64,000 bases of DNA. Source: JAICJR01 sp036494715 (GTDB lineage: Bacteria; Actinomycetota; Thermoleophilia; Solirubrobacterales; Thermoleophilaceae). Within the stretch, counting starts at the first letter, position 1; every line of letters starts with the position of its first letter. A program made the position numbers and the translations under genes. Location: assembly GCA_036494715.1 (NCBI GenBank), contig DASXNY010000089.1, positions 1-64,000 of the forward strand, read 5' to 3'. The notes below the pieces were generated by a model that did no database searches, was not told the origin of the DNA, and was given only the letters and a program-made list of their open reading frames with translations. Shown here in pieces: positions 16,586 to 23,376 of this stretch.

Positions 16586-17527
16586 TTACGCCGCTTCGCG
16601 CAGCGAGTCGAGATCGCCGCTCTCGGCGAGCTGGCGGAGGGCCCGCTCCTCGAGCTGGCGCACCCGCTCGGCGGACATGCCGAGCACGCGCCCGGTCTCA
16701 CGCAGCGGGGTGGGCTCCGCAAGGCCGACGCCGAAGCGCAGCTCGACCACGTCGCGCTCACGCTCAGGCAGCTTGTCGAGCGCCTTGCGCACTGCCTCGT
16801 CGCGGAAGTTCATCACGACCTCTTCCTGCGGCTCCGGCTTGTCGGAGCTCAGGAAGTCACCGAACGCGCTGTCGCCGTCGTCGCCGACCGGCTGATCGAG
16901 ACTCGCCATCGGCTGGGAGGCCTTCTTGATCTCCTCGACCTCCTCGACGGGGAGCTCGGCAACCTCGGCGATTTCCTCGATGCTCGGCTCGCGACCGAGC
17001 TTCACGTTCAGTTCACGCTCAACGCGCGAGATCTTGCGCTCGCGCTGTGCGATGTGAACCGGCATGCGAATCGTGCGCGAGGTGTTGTGCAGCCCGCGCT
17101 GGATCGCCTGACGGATCCACAGCGTCGCGTAGGTGGAGAACTTGAACCCGCGTCGCCAGTCGAACTTCTCCGCGGCGCGGATCAGCCCGATGACGCCCTC
17201 CTGGATTAGGTCGCCGAGAGTGAGGCCCTGGCCCTGGTACTTCTTCGCGATCGAAACGACAAGGCGGAGGTTGGAATTGATCATCCGGTCCTTCGCGCCC
17301 ATGTCGCCACGCTCGATTCGCTTGGCCAGCTCAATCTCCTCAGCGGCAGTGAGCAGGGGGTAGCGACGAGCCTCGTTCAGGAACTGCTGCAGGGAGTCGA
17401 GGCCACCCTCGTCCTGCCAGCCCTTGCCGACGCTCTTCTCGGTTTCAGTCTCAAGTCCCGTCTCGGAGACGGGCGGCTTCATCAAAGTAGTCGTTGCGAC
17501 CTCTTTCGGTTCCAAAGTTCGATACAC
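16586..17527 (-). CDS. RNA polymerase sigma-70 factor, RpoD/SigA-type
   Basis: A 313-aa sigma factor with region 1.2 (LQQFLNEARRYPLLTAAEE), region 2 (NLRLVVSIAKKYQGQGLTLG, then FKFSTYATLWIRQAI), region 3 and region 4.2 (RETGRVLGMSAERVRQLEER). It lacks the long region 1.1 of E. coli RpoD, as group 1 or group 2 sigma factors of actinobacteria may do; whether this is the principal factor cannot be decided here. The start is a GTG at 17527, 5 nt downstream of a perfect TATAAT, so the mRNA would be leaderless; an ATG at 17482 is the alternative. Confidence 0.9.
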   Translation of the reverse strand: MYRTLEPKEVATTTLMKPPVSETGLETETEKSVGKGWQDEGGLDSLQQFLNEARRYPLLTAAEEIELAKRIERGDMGAKDRMINSNLRLVVSIAKKYQGQGLTLGDLIQEGVIGLIRAAEKFDWRRGFKFSTYATLWIRQAIQRGLHNTSRTIRMPVHIAQRERKISRVERELNVKLGREPSIEEIAEVAELPVEEVEEIKKASQPMASLDQPVGDDGDSAFGDFLSSDKPEPQEEVVMNFRDEAVRKALDKLPERERDVVELRFGVGLAEPTPLRETGRVLGMSAERVRQLEERALRQLAESGDLDSLREAA

Positions 17528-17532
17528 GTCGA

Positions 17533-17538
17533 ATTATA
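17533..17538 (-). promoter_or_regulatory. Probable -10 element of the sigma factor gene
   Basis: TATAAT on the minus strand, 5 nt upstream of the GTG start codon. Transcription would begin at or next to the first base of the start codon. A consensus -35 element is not seen at the right distance. Confidence 0.65.
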
Positions 17539-17554
17539 GCACAAAACCGTATTC

Positions 17555-17589
17555 GGCTTCTCTTCCGTAAGTAACAACGGAAAGAAGCC
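17555..17589. other. 13-bp hairpin upstream of the sigma factor gene
   Basis: GGCTTCTCTTCCGT pairs with ACGGAAAGAAGCC (one bulged C) across an 8-nt loop. It lies between the ArsR gene and the sigma factor promoter. It could terminate the ArsR message or bind a regulator. A similar run, CTTCTCTT then CCGTAAG, recurs about 60 nt to the right (17621-17639). Confidence 0.5.
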
Positions 17590-17647
17590 TGATTGGTTTC
17601 GGTAAAGCGGCACTAAAGCCTTCTCTTGTTCCCCGTAAGAGGGGTTT

Positions 17648-17956
17648 CTAAGCGGCTTTTGCGGCGCCCAAAATCGAGGCGAGGAGACCTGGGAAGCGGT
17701 CCTCCAGCTCGATCCTGCGGAGGGACATCATTCGTTTAGTCCCATTTGCCCGGGTGTGCGTTACACCGGCCTCCCGCAGCACCTTGAAGTGGTGGGACAT
17801 CGTGCTCTTCGACACAGCCGCGTTGAGGGAGTTGCATGGCACCTCGTCGATCCCCGCGAGTACCCGGACTATCTCAAGCCGAACCGGGTCGCTCAGAGCG
17901 TGCAGCACGTTGGCAAGGCCAACGTCTTCGAGTCTCGGGTGGTAGAGGTCCCTCAC
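17648..17956 (-). CDS. ArsR-family transcriptional regulator
   Basis: Winged-helix regulator of 102 aa, counted from a GTG at 17956. It has LANVLHALSDPVRLEIVRVL (ArsR dimerisation and first helices), then the recognition region AVSKSTMSHHFKVLREAGV and a wing with NGTKRMMSLRR. Metal-binding Cys pairs of classical ArsR/SmtB are absent, so it is probably not a metal sensor. A second GTG 33 nt upstream (17989) is an alternative start. It is divergent from the tadA gene across about 105 nt and may regulate the pilus motor operon (inference). Confidence 0.83.
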   Translation of the reverse strand: MRDLYHPRLEDVGLANVLHALSDPVRLEIVRVLAGIDEVPCNSLNAAVSKSTMSHHFKVLREAGVTHTRANGTKRMMSLRRIELEDRFPGLLASILGAAKAA

Positions 17957-18061
17957 AAAGCGGCAGAAGTTCGACAGTTGACGAACCACCGAAGAGGATA
18001 GCCCCGAATTCTGAGAGTGACCAAGGGGGGCGAATTCCGGCGCGTGGGCGCTTAAGAGAGT

Positions 18062-19243
18062 GTGCAGGCACTCGACGAACTGGCTCAGGCGCTCCGCGCG
18101 CGCCTGATCGAATCCGCGCGCACGGACTCGCTCCGCGGAGCGGCGCTGGCGGACGGGCTCGAGGCGGAGGTGCGCTCGCTGGTTGAGCGCGAGGCTGCGG
18201 TGCTGGGCGAGGTCGAGCGCGAGGAACTCTGCGAGCGCGTGCTGCGGCTCGCCACCGGGCTCGGGCCCTTGGAGCCGCTGCTCGCGGACCCGGCGGTAGA
18301 CGAGGTGATGGTCAACGGGCCGGAGTCTGTCTGGGTCGAGCGGGCCGGCCGGCTCGAGCCGGCGGGCGTCGCCTTCTCGGGCGAGGCCGAGCTGTTGCAC
18401 GCGATCGAGCGCGTGCTCGCCCCGCTCGGCCGACGCGTCGACGAGGCCTCACCGCTCTGCGATGCACGCCTCGCGGACGGGTCGCGCGTGAACGTCGTGA
18501 TCCCGCCGCTCGCGCTGTCGGGCCCGTGCCTGACGATCCGGCGCTTCCGGCGGCGCGGCTTCTCGCTCGCGGACCTGGTCGACAACGGAACGCTCAACCC
18601 GGAGCTGGCGGACTTCCTGTCGGCCTGTGTGCGAGCGCGGGCGTCGATCCTCGTCTCCGGGGGGACGGGCTCCGGCAAGACCACGACCTTGGGAGCGCTG
18701 TCCGGGGCACTCCCCCCGGGGGAGCGGATCGTGACGATCGAGGACGCCGCCGAGCTCAAGCTGCGGCAGCCGCACGTGGTACGGCTCGAGGCGCGGCCAC
18801 CCAACCTCGAGGGGCGCGGTGAGGTGACGATTCGCCAGCTGGTGCGCAACGCGCTGCGCATGCGGCCGGACCGGATCGTGGTGGGCGAGGTGCGCGGCGC
18901 CGAGGCGCTGGACATGCTGATGGCGCTGAACACCGGCCACGAGGGCTCTTTGACCACCGTGCACGCCAACTCGCCACCCGATGCGCTGCGGCGCGTCGAG
19001 ACGCTGGCGCTGATGGCGGGCGTGGGGTTGCCGCACTCCGCGGTGCGCGAACAGCTCGCCAGCGCGCTTCAGCTCGTGGTACACCAGGCGCGCGGGCCGG
19101 ACGGGCGGCGGCGGATCGAGGCGATAGCGGAGGTAGTGCGGCTCGGCGACGCCGCCGGCACGCGCGAGCTATACACGCTCGGCGGTGGCCTGCGGGCGCC
19201 GCTCGACGGCGAGCTGGCGCGGAGGTTGGAGGCGGGGCGATGA
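18062..19243 (+). CDS. tadA: Tad/Flp pilus assembly ATPase
   Basis: Secretion ATPase of the TadA/CpaF/VirB11 family (393 aa) that powers assembly of Tad pili at the inner face of the membrane. The N-terminal helical domain leads to LADPAVDEVMVNGPESVWVE, the Walker A SGGTGSGKTTTLGAL is near residue 200, and RIVVGEVRGAEALDMLMALN with GHEGSLTTVHANSP gives the Walker B and His box. It starts at a GTG. The stop overlaps tadB by 4 nt. Confidence 0.92.
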   Translation: MQALDELAQALRARLIESARTDSLRGAALADGLEAEVRSLVEREAAVLGEVEREELCERVLRLATGLGPLEPLLADPAVDEVMVNGPESVWVERAGRLEPAGVAFSGEAELLHAIERVLAPLGRRVDEASPLCDARLADGSRVNVVIPPLALSGPCLTIRRFRRRGFSLADLVDNGTLNPELADFLSACVRARASILVSGGTGSGKTTTLGALSGALPPGERIVTIEDAAELKLRQPHVVRLEARPPNLEGRGEVTIRQLVRNALRMRPDRIVVGEVRGAEALDMLMALNTGHEGSLTTVHANSPPDALRRVETLALMAGVGLPHSAVREQLASALQLVVHQARGPDGRRRIEAIAEVVRLGDAAGTRELYTLGGGLRAPLDGELARRLEAGR

Positions 19244-20100
19244 GCGGGCCGGCCACGCTCGCGTTCGTTGCGGGTGCTGCCGCGGCGGTCGTCGGTGTGG
19301 AGGTCGTCGCGGCGGTGTTCCGTGCTCTGGCCCGGCGTGCGCCCGGGCTGGCGGCAGCGCTGGCGGAGACCATTGCGCGCGTCGGACGCGAGGGCCGCGA
19401 CCCCGGCGCCGCGGAGCGGCGGCGGCTGCTCGGGGTGGCCGGTGCGGCGGCGTTCGTAGCGGGCGTCGTGTTCGTCGGGCCGCTGGGCGGGGTCGTCGTC
19501 GGCGTGTGCGCGCCGTGGGTGGCGGCGCGGGCGCTGCGCGCGCGGCGCGAGCGGCACCGGCAGGCGGTCGCCGCGGGCGCGGCGGCCATCGCGGTGGCGC
19601 TCGCGGACGCGCTGGGCGGCGGGCATTCGCTGCGCGGCGCCGTGGGGGAGGCCGCGCGCGGCGGGGTGCCGGGGGCGGCCGGGCGGGAGCTGCGGCGACT
19701 GGCCGGTGAGCTCGCGCTCGGCTCGCCGACCGACGAGGCGCTCGAGGCGTTCCGCGTGCGGGTCGGGTCGCAGCAGATAGACACGCTCGTGGCGGCGTGC
19801 CTGCTCCAGCGCCGCGCGGGCGGTGACCTCGCGCGCCTGCTGCGCGAGTGTGCGCGCGCGTTCGAGGACCAGACGCGGCTGATCGACGAGGCGCACGCCG
19901 CCACCGCCCAGGCGCGCTTCACCGGACTTGTGGTCGTGCTGTTGCCGCTCGGCGGGGCGCTCTTGGCGGAACTCGCGAGCCCGGGCTACCTGCGCGGGCT
20001 GGCGGGCTCGTTCCTCACGCTGTGGCTCGGCGGCCTCGCGCTTGTGCTCCAAGTCGTGGCCGCGGTCGCGATCCGCCGGCTCGCGCGCGTGCGCGCGTGA
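19240..20100 (+). CDS. tadB: Tad pilus inner-membrane protein TadB-like
   Basis: A 286-aa type II secretion F-domain protein. It has N-terminal hydrophobic segments, a cytoplasmic T2SSF domain (about 110-210; VALADALGGGHSLRGAVGEAA and VAACLLQRRAGGDLARLL) and two C-terminal helices. It sits between tadA and tadC with 4-nt overlaps on both sides, the canonical order for the pilus platform. The sequence is very Ala/Arg/Gly-rich, so neighbour context carries part of the assignment. Confidence 0.83.
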   Translation: MSGPATLAFVAGAAAAVVGVEVVAAVFRALARRAPGLAAALAETIARVGREGRDPGAAERRRLLGVAGAAAFVAGVVFVGPLGGVVVGVCAPWVAARALRARRERHRQAVAAGAAAIAVALADALGGGHSLRGAVGEAARGGVPGAAGRELRRLAGELALGSPTDEALEAFRVRVGSQQIDTLVAACLLQRRAGGDLARLLRECARAFEDQTRLIDEAHAATAQARFTGLVVVLLPLGGALLAELASPGYLRGLAGSFLTLWLGGLALVLQVVAAVAIRRLARVRA

Positions 20101-20921
20101 GCCAGGCGCTGGCCTTCGCCGCGGCTGCGCTGGCGTCTTGCGCGCTCGCGTCGGTCGTACCGGCGCGCGCAGGATCGGGTGGACTGCTTGCCCTCTGTGT
20201 CGCACTCGGGCGGCGGCTGCGGCCGGGGCTGGCCGCGCCGCGCGAGCTGTCGGCGCGCATCGCCGCTGCCGGCGCGCCCGGCGGGCTCGGTGTGCGCGAG
20301 GTGATGGGGCTCAAGGTCGGGGCCGCGGTGTCGGTCGCGCCGTGCGCGCTGCCTGTCGGCGCGCTGTTGCCCGGGCGGCTTGGGATCCTCGCCGTCGCCG
20401 TGGCGCCCGCGGCGGGCTTCGTGGCGCCGGACCTGTGGCTCGCGCGGCGGGCTCGCGAACGGGCCGCCGCGATCAGGCGCGAACTGCCGGCGATGCTCGA
20501 CCTGCTGCGCGTGTCGGTCGAGGCGGGGCTGTCGCTTGCCGCGGCGCTCGGGGAGGTGGGGGAGCGGACCCGCGGCCCGCTCGCGCGCGAGTGGCGCGCG
20601 GTGGGGCGGGAGTGCCTGCTCGGCGTGCCCCTTGGGCACTCGCTGGCGGCGCTCCGGCAGCGCGCCCCGCTACCCGAGGTCGACGCCCTCGCCGCGGCGC
20701 TCGAGCGTGCCGCGCGCCACGGCGCCCCACTCGCGGCCACCCTCGAGGCGCAGGCCCGCGAGGCTCGGGCGGCCCGCGGCCGGCGCATCCAGGAACAGGC
20801 CGCCCGCGCCTCTCCAAAGATCCAGCTCGTCGTGGCCCTTCTGCTGGTCCCGTCGGTCCTCCTGCTCGTCGCAGCGGCGTTGACCGCCGCACTGCTGAGC
20901 GGCGGCGGACCGGCGTTCTAG
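20097..20921 (+). CDS. tadC: Tad pilus inner-membrane protein TadC-like
   Basis: A 274-aa second platform protein with hydrophobic ends and a T2SSF domain at about 120-230 (ELPAMLDLLRVSVEAGLSLA and LAAALERAARHGAPLAATLE). The start is the GTG overlapping the tadB stop. No prepilin (flp), tadE/F or prepilin peptidase gene follows; the next gene is mraZ, so the pilin and minor components must be elsewhere. Confidence 0.83.
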   Translation: MSQALAFAAAALASCALASVVPARAGSGGLLALCVALGRRLRPGLAAPRELSARIAAAGAPGGLGVREVMGLKVGAAVSVAPCALPVGALLPGRLGILAVAVAPAAGFVAPDLWLARRARERAAAIRRELPAMLDLLRVSVEAGLSLAAALGEVGERTRGPLAREWRAVGRECLLGVPLGHSLAALRQRAPLPEVDALAAALERAARHGAPLAATLEAQAREARAARGRRIQEQAARASPKIQLVVALLLVPSVLLLVAAALTAALLSGGGPAF

Positions 20922-20956
20922 AGCCGCAACTCCCGGTGCACGGAGAGACCCCCCGC

Positions 20957-20972
20957 TGCAAGCCGGCTTGCA
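20957..20972. other. 16-bp perfect palindrome
   Basis: TGCAAGCCGGCTTGCA is self-complementary over 16 bp and lies 36 nt after the tadC stop. It may be a protein-binding site or the end of the tad message; it lacks a T-run. Confidence 0.5.
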
Positions 20973-20996
20973 CGGACCCAGCCTGCAACAGATCCA

Positions 20997-21031
20997 CCGC
21001 CACCCGCCACCCGCCACCAGCCCCCCGCCAT
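20997..21031. repeat. Heptamer array (CCGCCAC type)
   Basis: Three exact CCGCCAC heptamers are followed by two degenerate units (CAGCCCC, CCGCCAT), all in a strict 7-nt register. It is one of several period-7 arrays in the window. Confidence 0.7.
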
Positions 21032-21057
21032 CCCCGCGGTTTGGCTTGCCACAGCCG

Positions 21058-21078
21058 TTCCCACCCCTGCGGTGGGAA
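21058..21078. other. 8-bp inverted repeat upstream of mraZ
   Basis: TTCCCACC and GGTGGGAA flank a 5-nt loop and are followed by AA. It lies just before the MraZ-box region; it could be a weak terminator of the tad operon or part of the mraZ control region. Confidence 0.45.
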
Positions 21079-21088
21079 AAGCGTTGCA

Positions 21089-21140
21089 GTGGGTGGAGAG
21101 ATGTGTTGCAGAGTGGGGGAGAGTGGGGTAGAGTGCCAAC
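21089..21140 (+). promoter_or_regulatory. MraZ boxes and mraZ promoter
   Basis: GAGTGGGGGA, GAGTGGGGTA and GAGTGCCAAC follow each other with an exact 10-nt period (21111-21140), and another GTGGG lies at 21089-21093. Such GTGGG direct repeats at 10-nt spacing are the known binding sites of MraZ. A possible promoter is TTGCAG (21106-21111), a 16-nt spacer and TAGAGT (21128-21133), so the boxes sit between -35 and -10, consistent with autorepression of the dcw cluster. Confidence 0.78.
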
Positions 21141-21201
21141 ATCACGGACCGGAGTGGCGGGGCTCCTCCCACTCCGCCACTTCGGTCCACCCACTTCCCA
21201 G

Positions 21202-21648
21202 GTGCTCAAGGCATTGGCTTTCCGCGGCCATTTCGACTATTCGCTCGACGCTAAGAACCGACTCAACGTCCCGCCCAAGTTCAGGGCGGCGTTCTCCAGT
21301 GGAGTCGTTCTCGCCAAGGCCCTCGAGCCCTGCGTCGAAGTCTGGACTCCAGAGGCCTTCGAGCGCCACACGGACGCCTTCCTCTCCGGCCTCAATCCGC
21401 TCAGCGCGGAGCGCCGCAAGCTCACACGCTTCTTCGCGGGCGGGTCGTTCGATTGCGACCTCGACTCCGCGGGGCGCGTCACGCTCAACCCGGCGCTCAT
21501 CGGCCACGGCGGGATCACCAAGGACGTGGTGCTCGTGGGCGTGATCGACCACCTCCAGATCTGGGATCGCGAGAAGTGGCTCGCCGACCAGGACGAGCTG
21601 AGCGCCGAGATCGTCGAAATCGCAGAGAGCCTTGGCCATCCTTCTTGA
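21202..21648 (+). CDS. mraZ: Transcriptional regulator MraZ
   Basis: First gene of the dcw cluster. MraZ is a ring-forming DNA-binding protein that represses its own operon. Two SpoVT/AbrB-like half-domains are visible: FRGHFDYSLDAKNRLNVPPKF and FDCDLDSAGRVTLNPALI. I chose the GTG at 21202 (148 aa); the TTG at 21214, giving M-A-F-R-G-H-F, matches the family start (MFRG) even better. No good Shine-Dalgarno precedes either. The rsmH gene follows immediately. Confidence 0.92.
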   Translation: MLKALAFRGHFDYSLDAKNRLNVPPKFRAAFSSGVVLAKALEPCVEVWTPEAFERHTDAFLSGLNPLSAERRKLTRFFAGGSFDCDLDSAGRVTLNPALIGHGGITKDVVLVGVIDHLQIWDREKWLADQDELSAEIVEIAESLGHPS

Positions 21649-21649
21649 C

Positions 21650-22594
21650 ATGACACGTACTCACGTACCGGTGCTGGCCGGTGAGTTGATCGAGCTCACG
21701 GACCCGCATCCGGGCGAGACCGTTGTGGACTGCACCTTCGGCGGCGGCGGCCACGCGCGCCTGATGGCGGACCGCATCGGCCGCGCCGGCACCCTCGTCT
21801 GCATCGACCGCGACCCGGCTGCCGAGGAGCGCTTCGAGGAATTCGCGCGCGAGCTTCAGTGCGACACGCGCTTCCTACGCATGGACTACTCCGAGGGGCT
21901 CGAGTTGCTGCGCAGCGAGGGGCTCGCGGCGGACATCGTCTACCTGGACCTCGGGATCTCGTCGATGCAGGTGGACACCTGGGAGCGCGGCTTCTCCTAC
22001 TCGTACGACGCGCCGCTCGACATGCGCATGGACCCGGACCAGGAGCTGAGCGCACGCGACGTGCTGAACGAGTGGGAGGAGGGGCGGCTCGCCAAGCTCT
22101 TCCGCCGCTACGGCGAGGAGCGTTACGCCGGGCCGATCGCGCGCGCGATCGTGCGTCGCCGCCCCGACGATCCGCTCGAGACCACCTTCGACCTCGTCGA
22201 CACGATCAAGTCAGCCGTGCCCACGGCCACGCAGTTCGGCCGCGGCCATCCGGCCAAGCGCGTCTTCCAGGCCGTGCGCATCGCCGTCAACGACGAACTG
22301 GGCGCGCTCGACCGCGGCTTGCCCGCCGCCTGGGCGCTGCTGCGCGCCGGTGGCCGGCTCGCGGCGATCTCCTTCCACTCACTCGAGGATCGGCGCGTCA
22401 AGCGTTTCCTTGTCGATCGCGCGCGCGGCTGCGTCTGCCCGCCCGACTTCCCCGTCTGCGTGTGCGGCCGGACGCCCGAGGCCGAGCTAGTGACCACCCG
22501 CGCGATCGCGCCGACGCCGGGCGAGGTGGCCGCCAACCCGCGCGCGGCGTCGGGCAAGCTGCGCGTGGCCCGGAAGCTGGAGCTGGAGGGCTGA
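21650..22594 (+). CDS. rsmH: 16S rRNA (cytosine1402-N4)-methyltransferase
   Basis: N4-methylates C1402 in the P-site region of 16S rRNA, using S-adenosylmethionine. It begins THVPVLAGELIEL, with the SAM motif VDCTFGGGGHA near residue 28, then DLGISSMQVD, GHPAKRVFQAVRIAVNDEL and the C-terminal AISFHSLEDRRVKRF block. The ATG at 21650 lies just after the mraZ stop; an in-frame TTG at 21632 is possible. The product is 314 aa. The ATG of the next gene overlaps its stop. Confidence 0.95.
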   Translation: MTRTHVPVLAGELIELTDPHPGETVVDCTFGGGGHARLMADRIGRAGTLVCIDRDPAAEERFEEFARELQCDTRFLRMDYSEGLELLRSEGLAADIVYLDLGISSMQVDTWERGFSYSYDAPLDMRMDPDQELSARDVLNEWEEGRLAKLFRRYGEERYAGPIARAIVRRRPDDPLETTFDLVDTIKSAVPTATQFGRGHPAKRVFQAVRIAVNDELGALDRGLPAAWALLRAGGRLAAISFHSLEDRRVKRFLVDRARGCVCPPDFPVCVCGRTPEAELVTTRAIAPTPGEVAANPRAASGKLRVARKLELEG

Positions 22595-23373
22595 TGGCCC
22601 GCGCCGCCACAGCCGCCGCCCGCACCGCCCCGGCGCCCAAGCACGCGCCGCGCCGCGCTCCCGTGAAGCCGGTGCGCCCGGCGCGCCGTGCGTCCGGTCC
22701 CGGTCGCCCCGCTGCTGCCGCCGCCGGCGCCCGCGCACTGCCGCTGCCGCAGCGCCTCGAGTTTCCGCGGCTCGGGCCCGCCGCGGCGGGCCTGCTCGAC
22801 CGCCTGCTACGCGGCCGCATCTGGGTCGTGCTGATCGGCACGCTGCTCGTGGGCATCGTCTTCTTCAACGTCGACGTGCTGCGGCTCAACCGCTCGATCG
22901 CGTCCACCAGCGCGAAGAACACCGCGCTCAAGCAGGAGAACGCGCGCCTCCTGCTGCTCGAGGCGCGGCTCGCGTCGAGCACGCGCATCCAGCAGGCCGC
23001 GGCCGCCGACGGCATGGTGCTGCCGGCGCCCGGCGACGTCCGCTACCTCAAGCCCGGCCGCCTCGACGCCACCCACGCCGCCCAGCGCATGACTGCCCCG
23101 TCGCCCGTGCCGCCGCCGGAGGCCACCTCGCAGATGGAGCAGACCCCCGGCACCCTGGCCCCACCGACGGGCGCGACCGGCACGACGACGCCCACCACCG
23201 GCACCACAACACCAACCACCACCAGCACACCCACAACAACGACACCGACCACAGGGACCACGGGAACGGGGACCACCGGCACCGGCGGCACCACGCAGAC
23301 GACCACGCCTCCGCCATCCCCAACTCCCCAATCCACGGCCCCGCCCGCGCAAACGGGCGGCGCGGCGCCCTAG
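22594..23373 (+). CDS. FtsL-like divisome protein with Thr/Pro-rich tail
   Basis: A 259-aa protein in the ftsL position between rsmH and ftsI. A basic Ala/Pro/Arg-rich cytoplasmic region (1-70) precedes one membrane helix (WVVLIGTLLVGIVFFNV, about 77-93) and a short coiled coil (RLNRSIASTSAKNTALKQEN), which is the FtsL/FtsB plan. After about residue 165 comes an extracellular tail of some 95 residues, almost only Thr, Pro, Gly and Ser. FtsL proteins diverge strongly, so the call rests on position and topology. The tail may be glycosylated or cell-wall spanning (inference). Confidence 0.75.
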   Translation: MARAATAAARTAPAPKHAPRRAPVKPVRPARRASGPGRPAAAAAGARALPLPQRLEFPRLGPAAAGLLDRLLRGRIWVVLIGTLLVGIVFFNVDVLRLNRSIASTSAKNTALKQENARLLLLEARLASSTRIQQAAAADGMVLPAPGDVRYLKPGRLDATHAAQRMTAPSPVPPPEATSQMEQTPGTLAPPTGATGTTTPTTGTTTPTTTSTPTTTTPTTGTTGTGTTGTGGTTQTTTPPPSPTPQSTAPPAQTGGAAP

Positions 23374-23376
23374 CCC

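Noticed and set aside
23160..23340. DNA repeat element at the 3' end of the FtsL-like gene
   Set aside because: The ACC/CCG-rich repetition is explained by Thr/Pro codons in a low-complexity protein tail, not by a separate element.
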